From Rallus limicola (taxonomy: Eukaryota > Chordata > Aves > Gruiformes > Rallidae): DNA of 64,000 bases. This document shows, piece by piece, positions 32,269 to 46,319 of the stretch. The stretch is from the NCBI GenBank assembly GCA_022605955.1, contig JAKCOZ010000007.1, positions 14,017,501 through 14,081,500 on the forward strand, written 5' to 3'. The notes under the pieces are model-generated. The model was not told the DNA's origin and ran no database searches. It worked only from the letters and a program-made list of their open reading frames with translations. The first letter of the stretch is position 1. Each line of letters starts with the position of its first letter. Position numbers and translations under genes: made by a program.

Positions 32269-35200
32269 TGATGAGACATTTTATTGAATATTTGTCTCCT
32301 GGTTTAAGCACCAGGGAGTTGGCAATAGGGAGTTCTTGTTCGAAGCATCCTTTGCTATCAAGTAGGCTTCCCTAACTCCATCTCTGAAGCCTGTATTTAC
32401 TAGTTGTGCTGTAGCTGTAATTTCATGGTGACCATGGGAGGGAGGGACTGATGGTGTTCCCCCTCCTTAGCTATCTACAGACACGATGAGTAAGCAATGT
32501 TGATCTCACCTGGTTTAAATCCTGGACTCTCTGAGGGTTAGGAAATTATTTGAAACACAGCTGTATTTTCATTTCCAAGTTGTTATCCTGTTACACCTAT
32601 TTTATAAGTGGGCCTCCTACTTCATCATAGGGAATATGTCCATGCCATGATTACATGCATGGTGGCAAGACTACTCAAGCTGCAAGAGATACCAGAAAGA
32701 AACTGTGCCTCATAGTGAAGCAGTGATGCAGCCTGTACTGAAACCCAGGCCACCAGGGCGGGATTTCCCTTGGCCTGTCAGCTCACCATGAGCTAGTACA
32801 ACATGCTCACATCTGATGGTGAGGCACCTGTGTGCAAAGGGCACTGTGAGCTATGACAGGGCTGGAGAATATTTCTAGTTATAACTGGTTGGTGCCCCAT
32901 CATTATCATTCTGAAAAAAATGCAGGTAATACCAGAGTGTGATCGGAGGCTTTAACCTGCTGAAGATGATACACCTAGCAGACAGCATTGGGGTTATTCC
33001 ATGTTCTCCTGAGCCCTGATCAGCCAAGGCAGGAGTATTGTCTGCTGGCAGTTTTTATACTTTATTTTGTCAAGGGCAAGCCCACTGAAGGATTCATGAG
33101 AACTTTAAAACGCAGATGAGCCACAGAAGTCTCTGAATATGCAGTTGCTGCCTACAGTGAAGCAAGCATCAGCTTCAGCCCACCTCTGGAAACACATACA
33201 GGGTAATTGCTGCCCCTGGGTTGCATTCCTGGGCCATAAAGCAGGCTCTCAAACTGCTGTGCCCGATGAAGGGATGTATGAAACCATCAGAGAAGTCTGC
33301 TTTCAGGAGCAGCAAACAAGCTCCAGGAGGGAGGCAAGCTCAGCTCCCTGCCTGAGGTGCCTGGGGAGACCCACAACAGCCACCTCTGTTGGTTGGTTTA
33401 TCTCTGTTCTGACACCAGAGCTGGGCTTGGGGCTCGGCTGGTTTCTCAGCTATTGTTAGGGATTTTGACACCTGCTATAATTATATGAGCAGTCATTTGT
33501 GGGGGGCCCAAATGCTGCGTCCTTGTGTGTTCTTCTGGCGGGCACTTTTGGCTTCTTCCCTGGGCATGTGCAGACCTTGTGAAAATAGAGGGGAAATTCT
33601 ATGAATGCCAACGAGGCTGCATCCTAATTAAACTGGGACTGGGTTTGATGCTAATTCTTTCTTGAGGAAACTGTCAGCAGTAATCAGCTCTGATCTGTAA
33701 TCACCCTCGCTCCCTGTCCTGTGCTGTGCCCACACCTTCTCTGGTTTTGGACAAAAATAAGGCTGTAAATACTACCAGTAAAGGAGGTTTAGCTGGATTT
33801 ACTTTGCAGATGGAGAGCTCTGATTTGGTTTATGATGGATGGATTTGAAAGTCTGATTCCTCAAAGAAGCCAAAATTCCTCAAGTTTTCTGTCAAGGAGA
33901 TTTCAAAGGTGCCTCAAGTATAACAAAACAGGTAGCTCCTGGCTCCCGTTTGTGTGGATGCAGAGTTATTCCTCCAGTGAGCTCAGGGTCACACTACCTA
34001 CAGAATGACATCTTTGGGAATTACCAAGTAATTTCACTTGTTTTTCATCCTGGACATTATACAGTACAAATAGGAAATAAAGTATTATTATTGGCAGTGA
34101 GAGACGACAAACCTTGGGTTTTTTTGCTTGTACACAAATTGTTTCCATGTTTCATTAGCTTCTGGAGGTATTCTGTTTCTTTCCTCTCCCTGGAGACAAA
34201 AAGAGGAACTCAAACATGGAGTGTAACCCCTTCCATACCATCCTCTCACTGACTGCAGAAATCCTGTCAGAAATTAAAAATATATATATCATGACAGATC
34301 CAAGCCCTGCTTCACTTTATATTCATGCAGGATTTAGGAAAACATCAGGCAGGATGGAGATAATTGCAAGCAAATAATTGCAAAGAATAGAAAGGGATAG
34401 ATGGGTAATTACAGAGCTTCTCTTAGGGACAATATTACTTGTCATTAAATTTGATGGACTGGTTTTCTTTAGGATAAACAGGCAAATGTGCCTTCCTAAA
34501 CACTTAAAGTTACTTCCTAAGAAACATACATTTTGTTTAGGTATAATTAACCCTTCCTGAAAGAAATAAATGCTGGTAGGACTGAAATCCTTTACTGGAT
34601 TTCTGAGAGTTATGTTCGTTACAGAAAGTCAATCACATACATGTTCAATCTCCCTGTCAAGAAATAGGACAAAATTGTTGTCATTTATTATTCTTATTTC
34701 ATATGATTGTGTTAATTTCCTTGTATCTCAGTAATATCAGTTCCTTTGTGATGATTCCTAGGATGGGCTGACCCCAGGCTCTTGCACCTGAGCAGTCACA
34801 AGTGTTTGAGGAGTCTGAACCGAGATGTAGATCAGTTTTTCCAATTTGGCTTTTTTTTGGAGTGAAACCAAACCCAAAAATTTCCCTGAACTTTAAAGAA
34901 ATTTACTTTTGAGACTGGATGTGAAGCCAAATCCTGCAGTTCCAGCAGCGCTGGGCACAACGTATCAGCAGAAGATGCTTATACTTGTAATTCGGTCAAT
35001 TCCTTGTCCTCTGCCTCTGAAAGTGACAAAAATCCTTTTCTCAGCAATTAGGGCAGAACCTGCTTCCAGGGAAAGCTCTGCTCAGTTGGCTACAAAATGA
35101 TGGCTTGGCATGTGTTTTAAAACCGGGCTCCTCACTGCATCACTGTTGGAGTTCTCATACAGTTATATTGAGGTGCAGAATGTTGGGTGCAGACCCTGCT

Positions 35201-35772
35201 CAGCTGGACCCTGCTGCAGCTCCTGGAGGGGCTGGGGACTGGCTTAGAGCAGTTTGGGACACCCCACATTTGATGTCCTGGAAAGGCCCACATTAAACAG
35301 ACTGGCTGTGGCTCAGGACCACAAGTAGGACATTTGAACAGCGATGCCTTGAAGCACAAAGACTTTCATGTTCTCTTGATGCTGAAATGATGATGCTGGA
35401 TATCCCCATTCGCATAACTCTCCGGTGTCTATAAACCCTGGTGATAGGAAAAGACAGCATTCCTCAGCTGCCAGTTGCAGTAACAACCCAAGAGGTTAAA
35501 AAAGGGAAAAGATGAGTTAAAAAAAAACCAAAACAAGATAAAAACATACCGTAGGGCAAATCTGCTGCCAGGTTGCTGCTGGGCAATGGAGTTTCCATCG
35601 ACCTTCCCTTGGCAGTGCTGACTTGTGAGTAACACACACATCCCCAGCGCCTGGCAACACCAGTGCGAGGGTACGTGTATGTGCGTGCACCGCCCCACAC
35701 CACTGCAGTCTGCACACAGAGATAATTTTTTCCCCCTTCAGGGTCGCAAAGAGCAACTGCACAAAAGACTTC

Positions 35773-35801
35773 TTTTTTTTTTTTCTTTTTTTTTTTTTTT
35801 T
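35773..35801. repeat. Poly-T tract with one C
   Basis: About 28 T residues are interrupted by a single C. No retroposed body is recognisable on the minus strand side. Confidence 0.9.
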
Positions 35802-36167
35802 AATAGAATATGTTCTTATCTTGCGTAAAACATGGACCCACCCGACACTTGGACTGGTCTGTGGGCCCCACCCCTGCCCTTTTGTTTGGAGCCTGGGATC
35901 ATACGATGATCTGGGTTAGTACGTTGCTGTTTATGGTCTTCAAACCTCATCTATTTTGTTTTGCAAGAGTATGCCACGCTGCTATGGACTTCTTTGTGCT
36001 GTGATAGGGAGTATCGGTGGGTAGCAGGGAGTGGGGTCCAGGAAGGGGAGGGAGAAGTAACACATCTGTCATGATCAGCTGATGTTTCCAGGCTTGGGGT
36101 TGGTGACAGCATGATGCTGGTGTTTTAAAAATTAAAGGTCTAGAACCTGAGCTCACAGTTCTAAAAG

Positions 36168-36248
36168 TCAGGAGCAGTTGCACTGAAATCAGTGGCGACT
36201 TCTCAGAAGTGACATTCATGTACCTGAAATCAGAATCATGCCTTTGAA
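36168..36248. repeat. Ancient palindromic interspersed repeat remnant
   Basis: GGAGCAGTTGCACTGAAATC, then AGTGGCGACTTCTCAGAAGT, then GACATTCATGTACCTGAAATC, then AGAATCATGCCTTTG matches in order the amniote repeat with core GTTGCACTGAAATCAGTGG...ACTCC...TTTACATCAG...GATCAGAATCAGGCCCTTTG (from memory). It appears to be the same general type as the 13131 remnant. Confidence 0.5.
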
Positions 36249-38074
36249 CTCCAGGTGAGTTTTCACTTTTTGGCAGGCCCCTGGGTCACGCAGAGCAGGT
36301 GCCCTTGGCCTGCTTCTGATGTTTCCCATTTCAATCCATGCACTTCACCAGACTGATACCCAGTTTGCAGGGATGCTACCGAGGTATTTCTGGTGCCCAA
36401 GGCCTGGAGTTGAAGCTCTAACACTGCAGTCTGAGCGTTATTGATCATGTTCTGGTATTTGCCACTAAGCACTTTTCCCACAGGACAAAGGACTACTAAA
36501 TCAATACGGTCAGACGCAGTGCCAGACACAGGGAGGCTGATGGTAGGGGCTCAGTGGAGCCAGCTGTCACAGAGGAAGACTCTGGAGGAACCTTGTCTCC
36601 AGAGATATAACCCCATCTGCCACGGAGGACAAAAGATTTAACCCTACCACTCTGAAGGAGAAGGGCTCTGCCCTCTGGTGCAGATGTCAGAGGAAGTAAC
36701 GACATAAGTAATGGCCTTTCTCACCCTCTGGCCTCTTCTGGGTGGGTTGCAATGAAGGGGAGCTAAGAAGGAAGGGCTTTTGCCTGGCTGAGAGCTGTGT
36801 CCAGCATTACCCCTGACATTTCTGTGCGAGGATGAAAATGTTGCAGCAGTTCCCCAGGTGCATGAGGGGTCCAAGGGAGGGCCTGATCACCTAGAAAATT
36901 AAGTTTTTGGGTTAGCACCAACATTCACTTTGGGCTGGTTCTGTCTGCTCGTTTGTGAGTCTTCTGTGATGTGGTTTCCAGTCAAACCAAATTTTTCACA
37001 GTACCACAAGCAGGTGTGTTGACAGGGCCAACAGCTTGGCATGAAAATCTTTTTTATCTCTTTCCACCCCTCTGATGCCTCTCAGCCATAGCACTGATCA
37101 TCACATCAGCTTTTCTGAGAATGTACAGCACCCCAGAGAGGGAGGGTGGCTTTTAGTAAGGTGGGACACCCAGGATGTATTGGCCTGAGTGTGGATCCTG
37201 GAGGCAAATAGTGGTTGATGGTGGAACCTGAAATCTCAGCCTCTTCACTCCATGGTACAGGACCAGAAAGCCATGGAACAGTAGTTTTGGAGACAGGGTT
37301 TTTGGGGGTGCCTCTGGCACAAATGAGCTGGAGGTGCTGTACCCAAACCTCAGACTCTGGAAGAAGAGAGTCCTGCACTGCAGGACACTGGAGCTAGAAC
37401 CAAGGACCCAGGAGAGCACATGTGTCCCTGGCTCTAAATTAGTTGGTGGAAGTGACTGGAGAGTTCCGCTGGGTGCCTGCCTTGGGGTTGGTGAAAGATC
37501 CTGAAGTCAGAACAATGCAGGTCAAGCATTTTTTGCTTTACAAACTCTTCAGCCAGTTCTAGCTCTGACGCACAAAGAAAACCACTTTTTGCCAGGTACG
37601 AGGCAGTGTAAGTGATACTGGATAGTCCTGCAGAACTCTAAATCCTAAACTTGATCAAGTCCCATGTTTTGCTAAAATTACCAGCTTAGTTTAGAAATTA
37701 GCAAGATAAAGCACATCGTGGACAGACATCATCAGGACCTACTCTCAACATGTCTGGTCCTTCTGTAAAAGGACTGCAGAGTAAAATGAAAGCATTTATC
37801 AGAAGGGTATACATCTGTAAACCAAGTATGGCTGTGTCAGTCCCAGGGTTACCTGTTTCAGAGGGCATCTTTTCAGCATTTGTTCCAGCTGAGGCCACGC
37901 CTGATTTCAGTCCAGCAGGATAGCCATAGTAACAGTGTGCTTCCAGGTATTCATGTGGGTGGGGTAAAGAGTTGGACACCTTCCAGAATTCTGCTCCATG
38001 CTTTATTAACACCCTGGAACCCGATTTACAGAGGCTATGAAATGGGGGAAAATAAGGATTGGGGGCAGGGGAAG

Positions 38075-38091
38075 GAGAGAGAGAGAGAGAG
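38075..38091 (+). repeat. (GA)n microsatellite, about 8-9 units
   Basis: Seventeen bases of alternating G and A within a longer purine-rich stretch (38045-38105). Confidence 0.85.
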
Positions 38092-41000
38092 GAAGAAAAA
38101 GAACCCAAAACCAACCAAACAAAAAGCAGCAGTATTTGGATCTTTACCATAATAGAAGTCCAAGTGAGGTTTCCATACCTTGAATAAAGCCAGCCTGCAG
38201 TGCCAGTCAGTGTGGCTCATGGAAGAAAATATGATGACACATTGGAGATGACACTGGATATTTCAAGTATGAGCTCTAGCACTTGGAAAAGCTCTAGACT
38301 GGTGCTGCACAGACAGCAGATCTACAGTTCCTGATTCTTGACCAGGGAGCTTCCTCCACAGTGTGAGGAACCTCTCAAGAAACAAACCCAGCATGTTGGC
38401 TCACAACGAAGAAGGGAGGGAAATGGAAATGGGTAAAACTCAGGGGGATTTATAAGTAGGCGTGGGACAGATTTTGACTATCTGCTGTTAATATGTTATA
38501 AATGGACTTTACAGTTTAGGACCTGTCCAAGTAATCTGAAGAGTAATCTAATCTTTTAAGAACTTCACAACAGTGGCTTCTTTCTTTCACAGGCAGATCT
38601 GTGTGTGTCAAAGCACTCAGAAACAAGGATGGGAAGAAGAAGGATCAAACTTGCTTAAGGGCAACTTGGATATGTCTTAGATAAAGGTTTGCTTCTGCAG
38701 TTTCCTTTCTTGAATTTTCATAATGCTGTACAAATTTACAGGTAGAAGTTATTTTTAAAAGAAAAAAAGGAAGGTGGAGTGTTTTTAGAGGTCTGGTTGA
38801 AGGCACTGCGCTGCTTGTCCCACAGACCTGACCTTGTTGGCCATATTAACCCTGTTCTACTACCAGGCCACGTACAGTTTGTGTCTATTAATGGTCACAT
38901 ACTGAGTTCTGGTTTACGTTTTGTCAATAAACAATCTGTGAGCAAACTGTAGTGGTTCTCAAACTGCTTCAGAGGCAGCTTAGTTGTTTGGGCAGTGATG
39001 ATCGTCTCACTAGACAGGGGAGTAGTCCCATCTACCAGGAGCATGAGTCAGAGACTTTAACCAGGAGAAAGACGAGGGTAAGCTTTCAGGGGAGCAGAGC
39101 TAGATATATAGCAGTGCTCCACAGGTAACACCTTCTGGTGAGCTGCTCACAGGTATGGACGAGTGTGTGGTTGAAAGTGAACGAGTTAATGCATTTAAAG
39201 GAGTCACCATCCCTTAGCAGGAAGTTATTATCCTTCAGCTGAGGAACAGTAGCTGTGTGTGTTCTGCTCTATTGTGGTGTTAAGGACAATGGGTTAGTTT
39301 AAATCATCCAAAGGCATGCTATTTTGATAACTTGCTTCTGTAGGAGCAAGCCCAGATTTTGCTTCAGTTTTTCAAGGAAATATAAACTATTAGAAAGTTA
39401 TACCAGGCCTTTTTTGAGAGGAGTTTCCCCACTGATTCTCATATGCACTTTGGCTGGTTGGTCTTCTTTAGAGGACTAAGCACCAAATTTGAGGCTTTCA
39501 AGTGCAAGGTGTTCTGGATTAACCTTATAGGCCTAGCTAGGTAGATTTTTTTTTCTTTTAGTCTGAGTATTTATTCTTGGGTGACTGTAATATAGTTGAA
39601 GTCATTTCATAGGAACTTGAAAAAATGTAAATAAAGAAGATCACTTTTGAATAGAACGAAAAACTACCCTGAAAATGGTAATGCTTTCTAGTGAGAAGGA
39701 TATGTAAACAGGAACTTAAAATAGAAAGTTTTGCAGAATTAACTGTGGCAATCAGTGTAACTGTTTGCAGTTTGAATGAACTATTTCCTTTTTTTTCACA
39801 TTCGGAACTTTTGTAGGTTTAAACTGTGTTTTTTAAATTTATTTCTCATTAATTAATTAATTTTGCATGTAGCAAATCATGTCCCAGTTCCTTTACTCAT
39901 CCACTGACCTATACACAGACTTGCTGTTCTGATTTTCTACCTCCTAATTGTGAACTGAATGGTAATCTAATAAGCATATCCCAGAAAGTCTAACTATCTA
40001 AGCAAATCAGTCTTTTCCAGGACTGCCCTACTGAATCTATAATCTATGAGTATGAAGGGAAGAGAAAGAATGTCCTTATAGAACAAAAAAAGACTATGAG
40101 ACTTCCAAGTGAATCATATTCATTCACCCATCTACTGGGTATACTTTTGTTTGTGCTGTCCACAGAGAGAGAGAGAGATTAGAGACATCTCACAGACTGC
40201 AGCAGACGGAAGTTAGAAATCTGTTCTCAGTGTCTCCTGCTGAGGATTATAGAATGTAAGTTTTATGTGTAAATAAAGAAAAAACACTTTTCTAGGCCTC
40301 AAGATGAGGTTTTGCTTGCACACCTGGATTTCTCTTCAGGTGGTGCGATCTCTGCTTCTGATTTTGTGAGATGGAGTAACACAGCATATTGAATAAAACA
40401 GCATGATAGAGCTATACAAAGCATTAGGGCCAGTTCTGTAATATGGGATGAAATTTTAGAATCTGACCTTCCCCTCTTAAAATGAAGAGGGGGATAGTTG
40501 AGAGACACTTCTAGAAATCATCGTTTGAGGAGACCCACTTGCATGACAGGTCAAGCAGGAGTTTGTAAGTCTTGAACGGATGACAGGATGATTCATATAT
40601 CTCAGGTGAAAAGTAGAGGAGGGGAATGAATGACACCATTCTTTTACTTTCCAGTAAACCAGCTATAAGCTGCACTGTGTCTATCTCAGTTACCATCATG
40701 GCCGGTGACTTCCATATCACTGTCTCCTCCCTGTTCTTGGTGTGTCATTGAGCTTTGACTAAAAGAGATGTGCTCACCCTTGGAAAGAGCCTTTCACCCA
40801 TCCTGCCTTCAATCTTTCCCTTTTTTGCTGAGATGAGGGAGGGAGAGGGTGGTAGGAGTTCTCTCCCATCTGCAGCTGGAGGTGCAGCACGTTTCCAGTA
40901 TCAGCCCCACACAAGTATTGTTATTTTTCCTGTCTTGTTTGTTGGGGTACAGCTTTTCGTTTATTTTTCTTGCAGAAAGGCAGGAAAGCCAATCTGGAAA

Positions 41001-43072
41001 AAATACTGCTCACATGTCATCAGTAATTACTTGGCCGTTGTGCCAGGCGTTGGCTTGCTGACAGCTTCAAGGCGGAGAGTGGGTGAGACCCAGCTGCAGC
41101 CAACAAGAAGAAAGAGGGAAAGAGATCTTAATCTGACTCGGGCTTCACTCACCCTCCCTTCTCTTCCCCTTCATCCTTCTCCTCCTCGGGGAGCCACAGC
41201 TATTACTTCACACAATGAGCTCTCCCCATTCTTCACAGGACTGCTGGTCCCTGGTCCGTGCAGTGCAGCTTTCTGCCCACTTTCTTCCACTTGTTAGGCA
41301 CAGCATCTAAGGAAACAACTTGCCCTTAGGAGGGAAATGCCTTCTGGGAATAGAGGCCTCGCCTCACCTCCAGGGAGGAAGATAAGTAGTTTAATCTGCA
41401 GAGCGTATGACAGCAGCAACAGGGCGTATGGTTCTGCAGATGGCTTTCAACATCTATTCTTAAATTTGGGCAGTTTCTGAAATGAAATCTAGAATTTTCC
41501 TGTTATCTTAAAAATCAGTTAGGTCAGTGCCTGGAAGGGATGAATAGTGTTAATACAACAGCTCAATACGCCAGCCTTGAGCAAGACATTATTTGATACA
41601 GAAATTAAGAATGTCTAACATTGCTCAGGTGGGGGCTCGGGAGGATGAGAGAGGTTATACGATGTAGGGAGAGCCATCAGACAGGGCTTTTTTCTCCCTG
41701 ACAGCCAGTTAGAGAGAGGATTGCACAATGTGTGAAGCAAGGCTTGCTGTGGGTGTGAGGTGGGCCTGCTAACAGACCTTGTGCTACTTGCTCAGCTAAT
41801 TGGTGGCTCTCAACACAGCCAGGCTGTGAGAACTTTGAGGGGTTTGATTATGGTTTTTTATGGTCATCCTCATTGTGTCTTCAGCTGTAGTGTTGGTCAA
41901 CTGACACATCCTTCTTTACCGTGGCGCTTAACGTTGCGACATTGTGGAGCTGAATGCTGCTCACACAGAGCGAAAATGTGGGTGCTGGCATAATCCTGCA
42001 TGTGGCAGAGACTAGTGTCATACCCACGGTCTCAGAAGTCTGACAGGGGCAGTAAAACCAAGGCAGTCGGTGTGTGTAAACAGTGAGTACGATCTGTAAG
42101 GCTGCAAATTCGTCCTCTTTCCCTTCTCCTCAGCTGATCACCTAGCAATCCTGTCCCAGAAAGCTGTACAGAGCACTAAGAGAGGCAGCCCCCAAAGTCC
42201 CTGAGAAATGCAAGCTGAGACCTGAGTCTGGGAGAATTTTTTATTTATCTTTCCCATCATCACCTTGGTTGGCACAGCAATGAGAAGTTACACTGATGAA
42301 ATGCTGAATGGCTGGTCCCATTCTCTTCCTCCTCTTTGCTCAAATCCTTCACTCCCATGGACTCCTCCAGAGCAGAAATCTTCTCTCACTACCCCAAACT
42401 CATGACAAAGTCCTTACTGGATCATTACTACAGAGCATGTTCTCAGAGGAAAAGGTACCAAAAAGCGTTTGCCAAGAGCCTGAGTTTAACACACAGTTTA
42501 TACCTTCACTGCTTCAGTCAGCTGGATGAAGTCTTGCTGGTTGGACTCCTCCTGCAAATTAAGAGACTATGTTCAAACTGTGTCCTCCAAAATCTGTTCC
42601 TGCATTGCTATTTTTCCTCTTCATTGCACAACGAAATTTGCCTGAAATTCATGGTTTATTGATGGGAGGTTTAATGATGTTACCATTTTCAATTTTAAAA
42701 AGAATAATTTCTGTTTTGAGTGGAAAAACATCTAATAATTCAGGTGAATTTACAAGGAGAACTGAGAACATCTGACAGCATCAGTTCATTGGTATTTTTT
42801 TATGTGACAGAAATGACAGCCTGTTTCTTTGTGACACTTGTTGAAAACTCAGCTCAGACTGAGAAATATTTTTCTTCCTGGCTACACCACCACCAAAGAG
42901 TCCAGCACTCGACAACAGGGATTTAGATTGGATTAATCAGGTTAAAGAACACAAGCATGACAGGAAGACACTATCTGCTCTGTGCAAGCTATGTCTGGGT
43001 ACAGCAAAGAGGAGATCTGGGGAGCCAGCACGGTTAATCTGTGAATTAAGTCTGTGTAGACATAATCAATAA

Positions 43073-43133
43073 AACTAAGAGCTAGGTACTTCACTATTGG
43101 TGCCAAACTAGGAGTTAGGTACATCACTATTAG
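43073..43133 (+). repeat. 33-bp-period imperfect tandem duplication
   Basis: AACTAAGAGCTAGGTACTTC at 43073 recurs as AACTAGGAGTTAGGTACATC at 43106, and each is followed by ACTATTGG or ACTATTAG. Four substitutions in 28 bp indicate some age. Confidence 0.82.
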
Positions 43134-46093
43134 GTAGATTCAGTATGATTGGCAGTGCTTTTATTTAACCACCAATAAAACATGCTGTGCTGTTTGTCTG
43201 GGGTTTTAAAATTTAGGGTTCTTTTTTTAAAAAGCTTCACCCACATAGGAAAATTCACAAGGCTGAGTGAATAATAACATGAGAAAAACCTTTCAGGCTC
43301 ACAGGAGGAGATGTGTAAATTTGCAACTGGTACTTAGCAGCAAGGGGCCCCCAGTAAATCTCTGTAAGCTTTCAGGCAATTGATATAGCTGATAATGTAG
43401 ATCTGTTGCTATCAAACTGCTATCAGTATCATGTCAGTACCTATCTGTCTCAGTATTTATAACCTGCTAACAACAGGGAAGTGATGTGGTCTAATGACCT
43501 GAGGACGGGACTAGGAGCCAAGAGGAAGTGGGGAAAGGAAGCTGCACAGAAGAACAACTTCTCTGAACAGGATGTCTGGTCCTGCTGCAGCCCAAATTTT
43601 GTTGTATTTTCCTTTGGATTTCAGTACATCTTGGAGGGTCATTCTCCTGATTCATTAGGCATGTTTACAAACTAGAAAGTTACACGTCTGGCCATGGCAT
43701 TAGTTGGTCAGAACTGGGCTTTGGCTGGTGACTTCTGTATGGTCACCTCGTAGGATGTTAGGGGTAGTTGCCTCCCTTGTCAGAGCTCACAGCTGGGTCA
43801 CAAAGTTGCTTCTGCTGCAACTCTTCCAAGTCCTATTTTAGCAAAGCGGCTTTCCAGTGAGAATAAGGAAACCTTCTGATCCACTCCAGATTATCTTGAG
43901 GGATTCATTGGGATCTCCAAGTGAGAACCTGAATGTTTTCCTCTTTGTTATTTTCCTGAAAGTTTCCAGAAGTATGGGTTCAGGGGAGGGGGGACTTACC
44001 TGTATTCAAATTAGTAAAACCAATTTCTATTGAAACCCCGTTTCTCTACAGGTTTCCTTCAAATAAGTAGAAAGCCTCTTTTCCATCATATACTTTGGAA
44101 AAAAACGTATAGCTAGAGCAAGTTCTAGGTAAAGACAAGGCAGGTAACTGCTAAAGCAGAAGGGTGACCCCATATGCAACATCTTCTCTGATTGTACTGG
44201 ACCTGTAGATGACCAAACTGGAAGCAGTTGCTGCTCCTCTGCCCAAGAAAAGGTCTCATGTCCTCAGGGCAGTGACAGCAAAGGCAGCCCCTTACAGAAG
44301 CAGAACAGCTAACCAAAATGGCAGAAGAAACATCCTCAGGAGAAAGAGCACCAAGCAGTGGGGATGAGGGTGTGGTATGGGAACTGCATTAGGTTTGGAC
44401 ATCCTAGAATCTGGGTGGTTTGATGAGTTTCTGTCCTCAGTATGTACAGCACTTCAATGAGGCAACGCTGTAAAAACTTTCCCCTGGCCAGGGTTTGTTG
44501 CAGGTAAGGGCAAAACTGGAAAAATAGATTGTGGAAGGTCAATCCTATCTCCTGAAAAGAGCAGCATGGAAGAAGGTGCTGATAGGTTTGTGAGATAAGG
44601 ACGAGAAAGGAGTATTATGTGAAGGACGATTGATGTCACAATGAAAACAACCACAGTGATGTTGTTAACAGATGTAGGAAAATGTGAATAATATTTTTTA
44701 TTCTTCTTTAATTTAAATTCCTGTTGTTTTCTTTACAGTGCCAATAATTTCTTATCCTTCCTTATCCTAATGTGATGTGGGATTCTCACAGAGGAGATGC
44801 TTTGTGCTACACCTCACTTTTACACTGCAATACCTGTGTTTGTTACACGCTGGAATGTATTCCTGGCAGATCTCCAGGCATGGATGGAAGGAGGCATAGA
44901 AACCCTTTTTGGAGGGGTGAGGGTTAGGAGAAGGATTGGAGGTGGTAAGCACAGGTATGGAACATTCTTTGCTACATTTTTTGAGAGTTTATAAAAGAAA
45001 CGGGGTTCCTAATTAAAGCAACCACTAAACCGTTTAACTTGCATAACTAGAACTGACTCAATAGATTAGCCCAGGTCTCACTGACCCTGGCAAAGTGACA
45101 GGGCTTGTATTTTGTGTGGATGAAATGTTCAATAATTTCTCCAGAGCATTATGTGCAAATAGGCTTTTCTTTAACAGCAGGCATGCATGTCTTCTCCTTC
45201 CACCTTCCTGCTTGTTTTATCAGTCAGCAGATCTTAGCTGGACAATGTGAGAAATCATTACTTTCTCTTCATCGTTTTGTTCCTATATGTCAAAAAAAAA
45301 AAGGATTGGACATTTATACAGAAAATATGATCATGTTTCTCTACAAGGGGTGCAAACCTCACCATATCTACCTGTTATTTAGGGGTTTCAGTGGAAACTT
45401 TCTGGTGTATGCACTGTGAGCAGCAAATATTTAAAGCATTTGGTGCTCCCTCCCTTTCAGAAGCAGGATTCTGTGTGGATCCACACCCACATCCTATGCG
45501 ACGTGTTTGAAACACATTTCAACCCGCAGTAGTCTGAATTAAATATCAGTAATTTTAAAACCTAGAAAGGGCAAGCAAAAAGTGGCAACAACCACCATGT
45601 TGCTGCTGAGCTTGGCAACCCACCTGTTTTGGATCTCAGTAATAAATAGTACATGAAGCTTACATAGCATTTCCATGCAAGCACCTCAAAGCACACTGCA
45701 AGCATCACAATGAGCGCCCTTAGAACAGAAAGAATTTCTATCTACATTCTCAATTGATGGAGAAATTCTCTGAAGCATTCCATTTTAAGGTCTTAATTCC
45801 CTTACCCTTGTAGCTATGCTGGTGTGAGTAGGGAAAGGATGAATGAAAGATCAGAAAGGAGAGAGAACAAAAACATAAGGGCAAGCTTTTATTTACTTCA
45901 TTAGCAAGTGAAGATAAAAGATGGAAGGAGAGAGACATCAATGAAGGGAAGTGATGGACTACTCGTAATGGGAAGCAATTCATGATATTTTGGGTTGTTC
46001 ATTGTGTTTTTATCTGTTATCTTTCTAATGTGAATTATTGGGTTCTCTCTGTTTCACAGAAGAACTGAATGCCAGGTACTTCAAGTACATATG

Positions 46094-46163
46094 AGCCTGG
46101 TCTCATTGAAATTAACAGAACTCCTTGAGGTGTTAAGATTAAGCAAGAGTGCCTCCTCTCTGA
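46094..46163. repeat. Ancient interspersed repeat remnant (candidate)
   Basis: CCTGGTCTCATTGAAATTAA, then CAGAACTCCTTGAGGTGTTA, then AGATTAAGCAAGAGTGC resembles the amniote repeat reading CCCATTGAAGTCAATGGAACTCC...GTTAAGCATGTGCTTAAGTGC. It is strongly diverged and recognised from memory only. Confidence 0.4.
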
Positions 46164-46319
46164 GCAGCGTAGGAGGGAAAGCAGGCTGAATAATGTCAAA
46201 CTGTTTCCATATGTCTAAGTCTTGTGGTTTAAACTGAGAGGAAGGAGGATGCAGTGATGGAAAACTCTCCTATTCAGCCCTCATGGCAAAAGGTGAGAAG
46301 AGCCCTACAGGGTTAAAGT

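Larger units (their letters stand above)
32269..46319. other. Longest repeat-poor non-coding stretch
   Basis: About 14 kb without a recognised gene or young transposon. It contains ancient palindromic remnants (36168-36248 and 46094-46163), a poly-T tract (35773-35801), a (GA)9 tract (38075-38091), an (ATTA)n patch (39848-39864) and a 33-bp imperfect duplication (43073-43133). The 180-codon plus frame at 40755-41297 and others near 37.7-38.1 kb have no family resemblance. Confidence 0.55.

Noticed and set aside
32580..32770. Second MIR-like element (TTATCCTGTTACACC...CTGAAACCCAGGCCACC)
   Set aside because: Only scattered short words fit and the spacing is inconsistent.
35770..35805. Poly-T tract as the tail of a minus-strand retrocopy
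   Set aside because: No transcript-like body on the expected side.
40755..41297. 180-codon plus-strand ORF with an internal acceptor (ending 40975) and donor (41083)
   Set aside because: No family resemblance, and an ORF of this size is expected about once by chance in 64 kb over six frames. The splice-like words alone are not enough.
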